Position numbers and translations under genes: made by a program | Part shown: one piece after another, positions 21,990 through 30,371 of the stretch | How positions within the stretch are numbered: the first letter of the stretch is position 1 | Layout of the letters: each line of letters starts with the position of its first letter | The notes under the pieces: model-generated | Told to the model about the DNA's origin: nothing | Databases searched by the model: none | The model's input: only the letters and a program-made list of their open reading frames with translations | NCBI RefSeq assembly: GCF_000725485.1 | Contig: NZ_JOAG01000004.1 | Coordinates: forward strand, 1 to 64,000 | Length of the DNA stretch: 64,000 bases | Source of the DNA: Nonomuraea candida | GTDB taxonomy: Bacteria; Actinomycetota; Actinomycetes; Streptosporangiales; Streptosporangiaceae | Reading direction: 5' to 3'

Positions 21990-23036
21990 CTACGTCGTGG
22001 CGGCTTTGCGGATGTCGTCGAGGAAGTCGTCCACGTGTTCCGGGGTGGTGTCGAAGGCGGTCATCCAGCGGACGGTGCCGGCCGCCTCGTCCCAGTAGTG
22101 GAACAGGTAGCGCTGCTGGAGGATCTCGATGGCGGCGGTCGGGAGGGTGGCGAAGACAGCGTTGCCCTGCACCGGGTACGCGAGTGAAACGCCCGGGAGA
22201 TCGGTCAGCCCGTCCGCCAGGCGCTCGGCCATCCGGTTGGCGTGCGCGGCGTTCGTACGCCACAGGTCGTCCGTCAGCAGGGCTGAGAGCTGAGCCGAGA
22301 TGAAGCGCATCTTCGAGGCGAGCTGAAGAGACTGGCGGCGCAGGAACGGTACGGCGTGCGCGAGCGACGAATCGAGCACCACCACGGCCTCCGCCGCCAG
22401 GGCGCCGTTCTTGGTGCCGCCGAAGCTGAACACGTCCACCCCGGCGTCGGTCGTGACGGCCTTCAGATCGCAGTCGAGGTAGGCGGCGGCGTTGGCGAGC
22501 CTGGCGCCGTCCACGTGGAGGCGCAGCCCCGCTTCGTGCGCCGTTTCGGCCAGCGCGGCGATCTCGGCGGGGGAGTAGCAGGTGCCCAGCTCCGTCGTCT
22601 GTGAGATGGAGACGACCGCCGGCTGGCTCTCGTGGTGATTGCCGATGCCGCCCAGGCGCGCCTTGATGTCGGCCGGGCGCAGCTTCCCGTCCTCGGTCGG
22701 GACCGTCAGGAGCTTCACGCCGAGCAGCCGCTCCGAGGCGCCGGCTTCGTGGGTGGCGATGTGCGCGGTGTCGGCACAGATGATGGCGCTGTAGCGACCG
22801 AGCATGGGGGCCAGGCCGACCATGTTCGCGCCCGCGCCGTTGAGCACCGCGAACCCTGCGGCGTCCGGGCCGAACGCCTCCTTGACCTTCTCCTCGAACG
22901 CCGACGTCCAGCTGTCGTCGCCGTAGGCGGGCGCGTCTCCGTGGTTCGCCGCCGCCATGGCTTCGAGGACGGCCGGGTGCACGCCGGCGTGGTTGTCGCT
23001 GGCGAAGCTCTTGGGGTACATCGAATCGATCAGCAC
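21990..23036 (-). CDS. Threonine aldolase family protein
   Basis: PLP enzyme of fold type I, beta-eliminating lyase/threonine aldolase family, which would split L-threonine or L-allo-threonine into glycine and acetaldehyde. The start of the domain is MYPKSFASDNHAGVHPAVL. The PLP lysine is in FSFGGTKNGALAAEA, HVDGARLANA holds the cofactor Asp, and ADTAHIATHEAG the stacking His. GTG 23036 (VLIDSMYP) is a likely start; no strong ribosome binding site is seen, so the transcript may be leaderless. About 348 residues. Substrate is an inference. Confidence 0.85.
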   Translation of the reverse strand: MLIDSMYPKSFASDNHAGVHPAVLEAMAAANHGDAPAYGDDSWTSAFEEKVKEAFGPDAAGFAVLNGAGANMVGLAPMLGRYSAIICADTAHIATHEAGASERLLGVKLLTVPTEDGKLRPADIKARLGGIGNHHESQPAVVSISQTTELGTCYSPAEIAALAETAHEAGLRLHVDGARLANAAAYLDCDLKAVTTDAGVDVFSFGGTKNGALAAEAVVVLDSSLAHAVPFLRRQSLQLASKMRFISAQLSALLTDDLWRTNAAHANRMAERLADGLTDLPGVSLAYPVQGNAVFATLPTAAIEILQQRYLFHYWDEAAGTVRWMTAFDTTPEHVDDFLDDIRKAATT

Positions 23037-23671
23037 AGAGGTAAGGCTACTTACAGCACTCCCGCTGGCCGCCTCCACCCGCCAGGCCCACCTCTCGTGC
23101 GGCCCAGAGGGGGGCCAGGGAGAGGGAAGTGGCGGATGGCATCCCGGGGAGGCGCGGCCGAGATCCGCGCCCTCAGTGGAGATCTGGGGGAGGGGCGGGA
23201 AGAGAGGAGTCGGTCCTCGGTGAGTCGGCGGAGGCGAGGAGGGCGTTCGGGGAGAAGGAGCCGGTGGAGAGAGCGGTTCTCACCGTGGGGCGGGTGGGGG
23301 AAAGGTTGCGCCCCGTCCGGTGGTGCAGATCCAGCCCCGAAGGACGCGTGGTCACTCTTCGGTGTGCTGGCTGGGCGGTACGCGCGGACGCCATAGGCGG
23401 TGCCAGTGCTCGTAGAGTGCCGGCGCGAAGGGGGCAGCCGGGTGCCACGGCGTGTCGGTGCGAAGGAGTGGCCGGGTGCCACGGCGTACTGGTGCGAAGG
23501 GGCGGCCGGTGTCACGCCAGTGCGAAGGAGTGGCCGGTGTCACGCCAGTGCGAAGGGTGGGCGGTGTTGGGGCGTGCCGGTGCGAAGTGGTGTGTGCGCG
23601 TGGTCAGAGGTGGGAGCGGGCGCCGGGAGTTCTGAGCCGTGGGGCAGAGTCCCGGCGGTCCGGGGGAGGGG
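23037..23671. other. Non-coding spacer with minisatellite
   Basis: A 635-bp spacer between the ddl-like gene and the threonine aldolase gene. It holds the 28-35 bp repeat at 23422-23595 and purine-rich stretches. Open frames here have no recognisable product. Confidence 0.55.
23422..23595. repeat. Imperfect 28-35 bp tandem repeat
   Basis: Five to six units beginning GTGCGAAGG(A/G)GTGGCCGG followed by TGTCACGCCA or GTGCCACGGCG. Unit lengths run 35, 34, 29, 28 and 31 bp, with the two central copies nearly identical. No coding role is apparent. Confidence 0.75.
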
Positions 23672-24631
23672 TCAGGAAGCGCGGGAGCGGGAGGCGGCGA
23701 TCTGGAGGAGGGTGCGGCACAGCTCGCCCAGGTCCCGCCCGGCGGCCTCCGCGGCCATGGGAAGGAGCGAGGTCTCCGTCATGCCGGGCGCCACGTTGAC
23801 CTCCAGGAAGTGCGGCACCCCCGCCGCGTCGACGATCAGGTCCGTACGGGAGATGTCCCGTAGCCCCAGAGCGGTGTGGGCCGTCACGGCGGTCTCCGCG
23901 CAGGCGGCGGCCGCCTGGGCCGAGAGCCGGGCGGGGGCGAAGAACTCGGTGTGGCCGGCGGTGTAGCGGGCCGCGTAGTCGTAGACCCCTTCGTCCGGGA
24001 CGATCTCCACGGCGGGCAGGGCCACCGGGCCGTCGCCGAGGTCCACGACGGAGACGGCCACTTCGACGCCGTCGACGTACTGCTCGATCAGCGCCGTGTC
24101 ACCGTACGCGAAGCAGCCGACCATCGCGGCGGGCAGCTCCTCGGCGGTGGGGACGAACGAGGCGCCCAGCGCCGAGCCGCCGCGCGCGGGCTTGACGAAC
24201 AGCGGCAGGCCGAGGCGTTCGACGATGCGGCCGAGGACGACCGTGGCGCCGAGGTCGTGGAAGGTCTCCTTCGGCAGGGTGACCGACTCGGGGGTGCGCA
24301 GCCCGACGGAGCGGACGACGGCCTTGGCGGTGGGCTTGTCGAAAGCGACCCGGCAGGCGTCGGGGTCGGCGCCGACGTAGGCGACGTTGAGGAGCTCCAG
24401 CACGGAACGGATCGCGCCGTCCTCGCCCGCGCCGCCGTGCAGGGTCACGAACACCGCGTCCGGCGGGTCGGCCAGGACCGAGGGGACGAGCGAGGCGTCG
24501 GTGTCGCGGGTCTCCACGTCGACGCCCGTCGCGCGCAGCACCTCACTGACCCTGCGACCCGAGCGCAAAGACACCTCTCGCTCATAGGAGAGGCCCCCGG
24601 CCAGCACCAGCACGTGGCCCAGATCGCTCAT
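23672..24631 (-). CDS. D-alanine--D-alanine ligase family ATP-grasp protein
   Basis: ATP-grasp ligase of 319 residues that by family would join two D-alanines for the peptidoglycan stem. Motifs are GGLSYEREVSLRSG, HGGAGEDGA, KPARGGSALGAS, YDYAARYTAGHTEFFAPA and LEVNVAPGMTETSLLP. The last usually reads NTxPGMT, so Val-Ala replaces Thr-x here. ATG 24631 is preferred over GTG 24634 because GGAGGAG is only 2 bases from the GTG. It may be a second Ddl paralogue rather than the main enzyme. Confidence 0.82.
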   Translation of the reverse strand: MSDLGHVLVLAGGLSYEREVSLRSGRRVSEVLRATGVDVETRDTDASLVPSVLADPPDAVFVTLHGGAGEDGAIRSVLELLNVAYVGADPDACRVAFDKPTAKAVVRSVGLRTPESVTLPKETFHDLGATVVLGRIVERLGLPLFVKPARGGSALGASFVPTAEELPAAMVGCFAYGDTALIEQYVDGVEVAVSVVDLGDGPVALPAVEIVPDEGVYDYAARYTAGHTEFFAPARLSAQAAAACAETAVTAHTALGLRDISRTDLIVDAAGVPHFLEVNVAPGMTETSLLPMAAEAAGRDLGELCRTLLQIAASRSRAS

Positions 24632-24809
24632 CACTTCTCCTCCGCTGACGGCACGCTGTCCAACCGTACCGGCGTCAGGGGTTAATGGTGTACGGGAGGT
24701 GCTTTCTCCGGCGATCCCATCCCATCTCAGCCAAACGGCAGAAGGTTTCTTGGCCAGAACCGGAGGAACCCGCGAAAGCGCGGGAGCGAAGCCAGGACGG
24801 GGGCGCGGG

Positions 24810-24881
24810 GCCCGGGGAAGGGCCCGGAGAAGAGCCCGGAGAAGGGCCCGGGGAAGGGCCCGGGGAAGGGCCCGGAGGAGA
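24810..24881. repeat. 12-bp tandem repeat, six copies
   Basis: Six head-to-tail copies of GCCCGGGGAAGG with small changes (GGAGAAGA, GGAGAAGG, GGAGGAGA). 72 bp, no slippage in register. Confidence 0.9.
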
Positions 24882-24936
24882 TCCGCACCTCTGGCCGGTC
24901 GCCCCGCGTCCGGCGGGGGAGGGGCGCGATGACGTG

Positions 24937-24980
24937 GAAAGGGCCGGCCCCGCGGAATCTCCCGCGACGCCGGCCCTTTC
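24937..24980 (-). terminator. Terminator after aminotransferase gene
   Basis: Inverted repeat GAAAGGGCCGGC / GCCGGCCCTTTC (12 perfect pairs) with a GC-rich loop, 10 bases past the stop of the minus-strand aminotransferase gene. The downstream side lacks a clear U run. Confidence 0.65.
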
Positions 24981-24990
24981 GGAAAGGCGG

Positions 24991-26316
24991 TCAGGCCAGG
25001 TCTGGGCCCGGGGTGTCCACGCCCTGGACGTCGCGGGACGAAGCCGTGCCGAACGTGTCTCTGAGCTGCATCTCCTGCTCGATCACCCCGGCCAGCCTGC
25101 GCACCCCTTCACGGATGCGGTCGGGCTCGGGATAGCAGTACGACAGCCGCATGTGCCGCGCCCCGCTGCCGTCGGAGAAGAAGCCGGTGCCCGGCACGAA
25201 CGCCACCCGCTCGGCCACGGCCCGGGGCAGGATCGCCTTGGAGTCGAGGCCGTCGGGCAGGGTCGCCCAAACGAAGAAGCCGCCCCCAGGTCGAGTCCAG
25301 GTGACCTCGGGCGGCATCAGGGATTCGAGTGCGTCCAGCAACGCGTCGCGGCGCTCCCGGTAGAGCTCCCTGAACGTTTTGATCTGCTCCCGCCAGGGTT
25401 GCGTGGCGAGGTATTGGCCCACGGCGAGCTGAGTGAACGAGGAGTGGGACAACACGGCCGACTCCATGGCCAGCACGAGCTTCTCGCGGATGGCGTGCGG
25501 CGCCAGCGCCCACCCGACGCGGAAGCCGGGGGCGAGCGTCTTGGAGAACGAGCCCAGATAGACCACGCCGTCCGGGTTGTCGGCCCGCAGCGCGCGCATG
25601 GGCTCGCCGTCGAAGCCGAGCAGCCCGTACGGGTTGTCCTCGATGATGAGGATTCCGGCCCGCTGGCAGATGTCGAGCACCTGCTGCCGGCGGGCGATGT
25701 TGAGCGTGACGCCGCCGGGGTTGTGGAAGGTCGGGATCGTGTAGAGGAACTTGATGGGCGCCCCTGCCGTCTCCAGGGCGTAGATGGTCTGGGCCAGCGA
25801 TTCGGGCACGATGCCCTGATCGTCCATGGCGATATGGACCACTTTGGCCTGGTAAGCGGCGAACGTCCCCAGAGCCCCCACGTACGAGGGGCCCTCGGCG
25901 AGGACCACGTCGCCCGGGTCGATGAAGATCCGGGTGATCAGGTCGAGGGCCTGCTGCGACCCCACGGTGACGACCACGTCGTTCGCCCCGGCGGAGATCC
26001 CCTCCAGCCGCATGACCTCGCAGATCTGCTCACGCAGGTGCGGGTCGCCCTGGCCGGAACCGTACTGCAGCGCGACGGGGCCGCGCCGCGTGACGAGGTC
26101 GGAGACCAGCTCGCCGACCATGTCGAGGGGAAGGGCCGTGACGTACGGCATGCCGCCCGCGAGCGAGACCACCTCGGGCCTCGACGCGACGGCGAAGAGA
26201 GCTCGGATCTCGGAGGCGACCATCCCGGTAGCTCGCGCGGCGTACCGATCGACGTAGGCGTCGATGCGCGACCCTTGGGTCGCGGGTGTCTGACCGTGAT
26301 CCAGCTCTTCCGTCAC
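24991..26316 (-). CDS. PLP-dependent aminotransferase (class I/II)
   Basis: Fold-type I aminotransferase of 441 residues, close to the LysN/2-aminoadipate transaminase and MocR-like group but without a DNA-binding domain. The PLP lysine is in GSFSKTLAPGFRVGW; VSLAGGMP, QYGSGQGDPHLREQI, TFHNPGGV and IIEDNPYG are typical. GTG 26316 is chosen because AGGAGGTG lies 6 bases upstream. The gene sits between the GNAT gene and the ddl-like gene, a common place in Streptomyces-like genomes. The amino donor and keto acid cannot be read from sequence. Confidence 0.87.
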   Translation of the reverse strand: MTEELDHGQTPATQGSRIDAYVDRYAARATGMVASEIRALFAVASRPEVVSLAGGMPYVTALPLDMVGELVSDLVTRRGPVALQYGSGQGDPHLREQICEVMRLEGISAGANDVVVTVGSQQALDLITRIFIDPGDVVLAEGPSYVGALGTFAAYQAKVVHIAMDDQGIVPESLAQTIYALETAGAPIKFLYTIPTFHNPGGVTLNIARRQQVLDICQRAGILIIEDNPYGLLGFDGEPMRALRADNPDGVVYLGSFSKTLAPGFRVGWALAPHAIREKLVLAMESAVLSHSSFTQLAVGQYLATQPWREQIKTFRELYRERRDALLDALESLMPPEVTWTRPGGGFFVWATLPDGLDSKAILPRAVAERVAFVPGTGFFSDGSGARHMRLSYCYPEPDRIREGVRRLAGVIEQEMQLRDTFGTASSRDVQGVDTPGPDLA

Positions 26317-26492
26317 GGCCCACCTCCTAGGTGTCATATGGGGCTGAAATACCAGATTACGCCAGACGGACATGTCGCCCGTGACCGGGCTCGACCGTCG
26401 TGGTGTCCGCTGACGACATCTTCACTGGGCTACGATGCCACCTGTAGACGCGGTTTTCGCGCGCTTTTCCGGGTCAAGGATAGGGGCCGTAG

Positions 26493-27110
26493 TTGTCGCG
26501 CCGGCTGGTCAACATAACCCTGGACAATCTCGAAGATCTACCGCGCCGCTGCCGCCGGTGCGTGTTCTGGGAGCTCGACCCCGTCAGCGGGGAGCGTGCG
26601 GTCGAGTCGGGCGACCCGGGGCTGGAGAAGGAAGCCTGGATTTCCGGCACGCTGCTCGAATGGGGGAGCTGCGGGAAGATCGCCTACGTCGACGGGGTGC
26701 CGGCCGGGTTCGTGCTCTACAGCCCGCCGCTCTACAGCCCGCGTTCGGTGGCCTTCCCGACCTCGCCGGTGAGCGCCGACGCGGTGCTGCTGATGACGGC
26801 GCACATCATTCCCGAGTTCTCCGGCGGCGGGCTGGGGCGGATGCTGATCCAGGGGGTGGCGAAAGACCTGACGCGGCGCGGGGTGAAAGCCATCGAAGCT
26901 TTCGGGGATCTCAAGTGGGAAGAGGCTAGCTGTGTAGTTCCGGCGGAATACTTGCTTTCTGTGGGGTTTAAGACTGTTCGTCCACATTTGAGATTCCCGC
27001 GGTTGCGGCTGGAGCTGAAGAGCGCGGTGTCGTGGCGTGAGGACGTCGAGGTGGCCCTGGAACGGCTTCTCGGCTCCATGAGCCCGGAACGGGCACTACG
27101 TCCCGTCTGA
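26493..27110 (+). CDS. GNAT family N-acetyltransferase
   Basis: Protein of 205 residues with a GCN5-related fold. The acetyl-CoA loop region is IIPEFSGGGLGRMLIQGVAKDL. The N terminus has RRCRRCVFWEL, a Cys pair shared by the conserved actinobacterial protein near parAB and trxAB (M. tuberculosis Rv3916c position). TTG 26493 is the likely start. The gene is divergent from the aminotransferase gene. The acetyl acceptor is unknown. Confidence 0.82.
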   Translation: MSRRLVNITLDNLEDLPRRCRRCVFWELDPVSGERAVESGDPGLEKEAWISGTLLEWGSCGKIAYVDGVPAGFVLYSPPLYSPRSVAFPTSPVSADAVLLMTAHIIPEFSGGGLGRMLIQGVAKDLTRRGVKAIEAFGDLKWEEASCVVPAEYLLSVGFKTVRPHLRFPRLRLELKSAVSWREDVEVALERLLGSMSPERALRPV

Positions 27111-27180
27111 CGCCCCCTCAGCCCTCCACGCCTTACCTCACGCCCGCCGCACTCCCTCACGTCCCTCCGAGGACACCCGC

Positions 27181-27235
27181 CTCGCGCTCAGAACATCCGC
27201 CTCGCGCTCAGAACATCCGCCTCGGGCTCCAGGAC
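27181..27235. repeat. 20-bp direct repeat
   Basis: CTCGCGCTCAGAACATCCGC occurs at 27181-27200 and 27201-27220, followed by a partial diverged copy. It lies in the 237-bp gap between the convergent GNAT and trxA genes. Confidence 0.8.
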
Positions 27236-27293
27236 GCTCGCCTCAGCCCTCACCCCCCGCCGGGCGATCCCGTAGCCCCGTAGGCAGGCGAAA

Positions 27294-27322
27294 GCCCCCG
27301 CGACCGAGAAGATCGCGGGGGC
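27294..27322 (-). terminator. Terminator after trxA
   Basis: Perfect 10-bp stem GCCCCCGCGA / TCGCGGGGGC with a 9-base loop. On the minus strand it is followed by TTTCG. It lies 26 bases past the trxA stop. Confidence 0.85.
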
Positions 27323-27347
27323 CTCGACACCAGCGGAGCGACGCAGG

Positions 27348-27662
27348 CTAGATGATGCCCTCAAGCTCACGCAGCAGCATCGCCTTCGGCTTGGCGCCGA
27401 TGATCTGCTTGACGACCTCGCCGTTCTTGTAGACGTTCATCGTCGGGATCTGCAGCACACCGTACTGGCGCGGCACCTCGGGGTTCTCGTCGATGTTCAG
27501 CTTGACGATCTCCAGCTTGTCGCCGTGCTCGTTGGCGATCTCCTGGAGGATGGGCGCGACCTGCCGGCACGGGCCGCACCATTCGGCCCAGAAATCGACC
27601 AGCACGGGCTTGTCGCTCTTGAGGACCTCGGATGCGAAATTGGCGTCGGTGACAGCCTTCAC
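27348..27662 (-). CDS. trxA: Thioredoxin
   Basis: Protein-disulfide reductase of 104 residues with active site FWAEWCGPCRQVAP and the cis-proline region LQIPTMNVYKNGE. GTG 27662 with AAGGAG 7 bases upstream gives the family length; a longer frame into trxB is artefactual. It lies 10 bases after trxB, so the reductase and its substrate are cotranscribed, as in the M. tuberculosis trxB2-trxC pair. Confidence 0.96.
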   Translation of the reverse strand: MKAVTDANFASEVLKSDKPVLVDFWAEWCGPCRQVAPILQEIANEHGDKLEIVKLNIDENPEVPRQYGVLQIPTMNVYKNGEVVKQIIGAKPKAMLLRELEGII

Positions 27663-27672
27663 GGTGCGCTCC

Positions 27673-28608
27673 TTACTTCTCGTTGTTGGCCAGCCAGCGC
27701 TCGGAGTCGAGCGAGGCCGCACAGCCGGTGCCCGCCGCGGTGATGGCCTGGCGGTAGGTGTGGTCGACGACGTCACCGGCGGCGAACACGCCCTCGATGT
27801 TGGTCGCCGTTGAGGGCGAGGCCACCTTGATGTAGCCCTCCTCGTCGAGGTCGATCTGGCCCTTGACCAGCTCGGTGCGGGGGTCGTGGCCGATGGCCAG
27901 GAACAGCGCGTCGGTCGCCAGCTCGCACTCCTCGCCGGTCTTGACGTTGCGCAGCTTGACGGCCTCGACCTTGGTGTCGCCGAGCACGTCGACGACCTCG
28001 GAGTCCCAGACGAAGCGGATCTTTTCGTTGGCGAACGCGCGATCCTGCATGATCTTGCTGGCCCGCAGCTCGTCGCGGCGGTGCACCACCGTCACCATGC
28101 GCCCGAACCTGGTCAGGAACGTGGCCTCCTCCATCGCGGTGTCGCCGCCGCCGACGACCACGATGTCCTTGTTGCGGAAGAAGAACCCGTCACAGGTCGC
28201 ACACCAGGACACGCCCCGCCCGGACAGCCGCTTCTCGTTCTCCAGGCCCAGCTCGCGGTAGCCGGAGCCCATGGCCAGGATGACTGACTTGGCGTAGTAG
28301 GTGTCGGTGTGGGTCTTGATGACCTTGGGGTTGGCGTTGAGGTCCACTTCCAGGACGTCGTCCGCCACCAGCTCGGCGCCGAACCGCTCGGCCTGCTTAC
28401 GAAGGTTGTCCATCAGGTCGGGGCCCATGATGCCGTCGGGGAACCCGGGGAAGTTCTCCACGTCGGTCGTGTTCATGAGCGCGCCGCCCGCGGTCACGGA
28501 ACCCTCGAAGACGAGCGGCTTGAGCTCGGCACGCGCGGAGTAGACGGCCGCCGTGTAACCGGCGGGGCCGGAACCAATGATGATCACGTTACGGACGTCG
28601 TCGCTCAA
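27673..28608 (-). CDS. trxB: Thioredoxin reductase
   Basis: NADPH-dependent flavoenzyme of 311 residues that reduces TrxA. The FAD site is [19 protein letters not shown], the redox pair is CATC in [11 protein letters not shown], the NADPH site is [15 protein letters not shown], and the second FAD motif is [20 protein letters not shown] 28608 (MSDDVRN) is the homologous start; the frame is open further upstream but encodes nothing family-like. It follows the SigM/anti-sigma pair, and thiol-responsive regulation is plausible. Confidence 0.95.
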   Translation of the reverse strand: MSDDVRNVIIIGSGPAGYTAAVYSARAELKPLVFEGSVTAGGALMNTTDVENFPGFPDGIMGPDLMDNLRKQAERFGAELVADDVLEVDLNANPKVIKTHTDTYYAKSVILAMGSGYRELGLENEKRLSGRGVSWCATCDGFFFRNKDIVVVGGGDTAMEEATFLTRFGRMVTVVHRRDELRASKIMQDRAFANEKIRFVWDSEVVDVLGDTKVEAVKLRNVKTGEECELATDALFLAIGHDPRTELVKGQIDLDEEGYIKVASPSTATNIEGVFAAGDVVDHTYRQAITAAGTGCAASLDSERWLANNEK

Positions 28609-28716
28609 CGCTCTACGCCTTCCTCGTCTGCTGTTACCACCGGCGACAACAGATCCTAGGCCGCGCTGATTCCCCGCCCTACCCCACAACACGGGCCCGA
28701 CGCGGGGAGAACCGAA

Positions 28717-28738
28717 AGAGCCCGCCGAAGCGGGCTCT
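28717..28738 (-). terminator. Terminator after anti-sigma gene
   Basis: Perfect 9-bp stem AGAGCCCGC / GCGGGCTCT with CGAA loop, followed on the minus strand by TTTCGG. It lies 24 bases past the anti-sigma stop and separates it from trxB. Confidence 0.8.
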
Positions 28739-28762
28739 GACGTGGGTTCTTCCGCGCCCCGG

Positions 28763-29731
28763 CTACCAGCGGCCGAGTGCGGGCTTGCGCAGATTCTTGC
28801 AGTTGAACGGATCGACGACGTCGATGCGCACCTTCTTGGCGGCCCGCTGCTTCCAGGAGGCCACGATGAGCGCCTCCTGCCCGTTGTACTGCCCCTGGTC
28901 CACCGCGAACACAGTGAGCTTGGAGCGGTTGGAGACCGCGCTGACACACTTGGCGACCTGACCGGCGCTCTCGGAGTCGCCGTGCAGGGCGGGCGCCGGG
29001 GCCAGCAGCCCGGCCAGCGGCATCCGCAGCGCGGAGTCGCTGTAGTTGTAGCTGCTGTCGGTCAGCTTGTACGCCCTGGCTCGCTGCGAGGACCGGTCCG
29101 GCGACGGCGTCTCCTGGGCGGAGGGCTGCACCGGCAGGGCGACCGGTGGCGGTGCGCTGCCGGCGCCGCCGTCACCCCCGTCGGCCAGCAGGTTGGTGGA
29201 GGCCACGGCCGTGCCGACCACGACGGCGGCCGCCGCGGCCGCGACCGCGGGCATCGCCCAGCGCCGCCGCCGCATGGTGCGGCTCCTGGCCGGGACGATC
29301 GTGCCGTCGTCGGAGACCACGCCGAGGCGTACCGGCTCCGAAACCTCCGGGACCTCGGAGAGCTCGGGGGCGTCCGCGGAGGCCACCGCGCCGAGGCGCG
29401 CGGGCTCCCGGACCCCGGCCGGACGCTCCCAGGGGGCGTCCCGCATGAGCTCATCCCAGTCCGGTGGTTCCGCGAGGCCGACACCTCCGCCCCGGCGGGA
29501 CTCCGCCTCGGCGGCCAGAGCCTTGTCGATGCGCAGTGCGACACCCATCGGCATGGCCGGTGTGGGGGTCGCGGCCAGCACCTCGCGAACCGCCGCCAGG
29601 TCGGCCAGCAGCTCCCCGCAGGGGTCGCAGACCGCGAGATGCTCGCGGACCTGGCGGGCCGTGGTGGCGTCCAGGAGACCCTCTGCCAACTCGGCGAGAG
29701 TCTCCAGATCGTAGTGCGTATCACCCGTCAC
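28763..29731 (-). CDS. Anti-sigma factor with zinc-binding ZAS domain
   Basis: Membrane anti-sigma factor of 322 residues. The N-terminal HLAVCDPC is the HX3CX2C signature of zinc anti-sigma domains. A single membrane helix (around [21 protein letters not shown]) follows a long Pro/Glu-rich linker. The C-terminal part outside the cell ends [23 protein letters not shown], with two cysteines. GTG 29731 is chosen by ribosome binding site and homology (Rv3912 position), overlapping sigM by 11 bases. It should hold SigM inactive until a signal is sensed. Confidence 0.85.
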   Translation of the reverse strand: MTGDTHYDLETLAELAEGLLDATTARQVREHLAVCDPCGELLADLAAVREVLAATPTPAMPMGVALRIDKALAAEAESRRGGGVGLAEPPDWDELMRDAPWERPAGVREPARLGAVASADAPELSEVPEVSEPVRLGVVSDDGTIVPARSRTMRRRRWAMPAVAAAAAAVVVGTAVASTNLLADGGDGGAGSAPPPVALPVQPSAQETPSPDRSSQRARAYKLTDSSYNYSDSALRMPLAGLLAPAPALHGDSESAGQVAKCVSAVSNRSKLTVFAVDQGQYNGQEALIVASWKQRAAKKVRIDVVDPFNCKNLRKPALGRW

Positions 29732-30356
29732 GAAGTTCTGCTCCCTTCGCGGATGAGACGCGATTGAGGTCTGTTCGGTTCCGCAGATGCGAAAGAATTG
29801 GGGCAAGTTTCGCGCGTCCTCGAGCACATCGGCTCTTCACGGTGCCACTGGGCACCTGCAGCACTTGAGCTGCGTCTTCGACTGAATAGCCCATCATGTC
29901 CACCAGCACCAGCGCCGCCCGCTGGTCGGCGGGCAGCAGCTTGAGAGCGGCCGAGACCTCCATCGAGACCTCGCGCTCGACGGTCTGGTCGGGCAGCGGG
30001 GTCTCGCGCTCGGCGGCCTCGATCAGCTCGTCGTCGGCGACGGGCCTGACGGATTTGCGGCGCATCCTGTCGAGGCAGGCGTTGACCACGATGCGATGCA
30101 GCCAGGTCGTGACGGCCGCCTCGCCACGGAACGTGGCGGCCTTGCGATATGCGGAGACGAAGGCGTCCTGCACGGCGTCGGCGGCCTCGTCGGGGTCACC
30201 GAGCGTCCGCAGGGCGACCGCCCACATGCGGTCGCGGTGTCTTTTGACGATTTCGCTGAAGGCGTGTGGATCCCCGTTGATATGCGCGGTCAGCAGCTCG
30301 GCGTCTGTGACCGCCGGCCGCTCCGCTGCTGAGGGTGTCTCGGGTGGGGAGTTCAC
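29721..30356 (-). CDS. sigM: ECF RNA polymerase sigma factor SigM
   Basis: Extracytoplasmic-function sigma factor of 211 residues. Region 2 spans FSEIVKRHRDRMWAVALRTLGDPDEAADAVQDAFVSAY, and region 4 LLPADQRAALVLVDMMGYSVEDAAQVLQVPSGTVKSRCARGRAKL. GTG start. Its neighbours (anti-sigma, trxB, trxA downstream; pseudokinase and murJ upstream) match the SigM locus of M. tuberculosis and Streptomyces. Confidence 0.92.
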   Translation of the reverse strand: MNSPPETPSAAERPAVTDAELLTAHINGDPHAFSEIVKRHRDRMWAVALRTLGDPDEAADAVQDAFVSAYRKAATFRGEAAVTTWLHRIVVNACLDRMRRKSVRPVADDELIEAAERETPLPDQTVEREVSMEVSAALKLLPADQRAALVLVDMMGYSVEDAAQVLQVPSGTVKSRCARGRAKLAPILSHLRNRTDLNRVSSAKGAELRDG

Positions 30357-30371
30357 AAGAAAGGTTCCTGA

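Larger units (their letters stand above)
24632..24990. other. Spacer between aminotransferase and ddl-like gene
   Basis: A 359-bp gap carrying the 12-bp repeat at 24810-24881 and the aminotransferase terminator at 24937-24980. The proximal 100 bases hold the upstream region of the ddl-like gene. No gene is seen. Confidence 0.55.

Noticed and set aside
21513..22263. Frames through the parS array giving VSRET and FHVKR repeats
   Set aside because: These peptides are translations of the parS palindrome; the region is a binding array.
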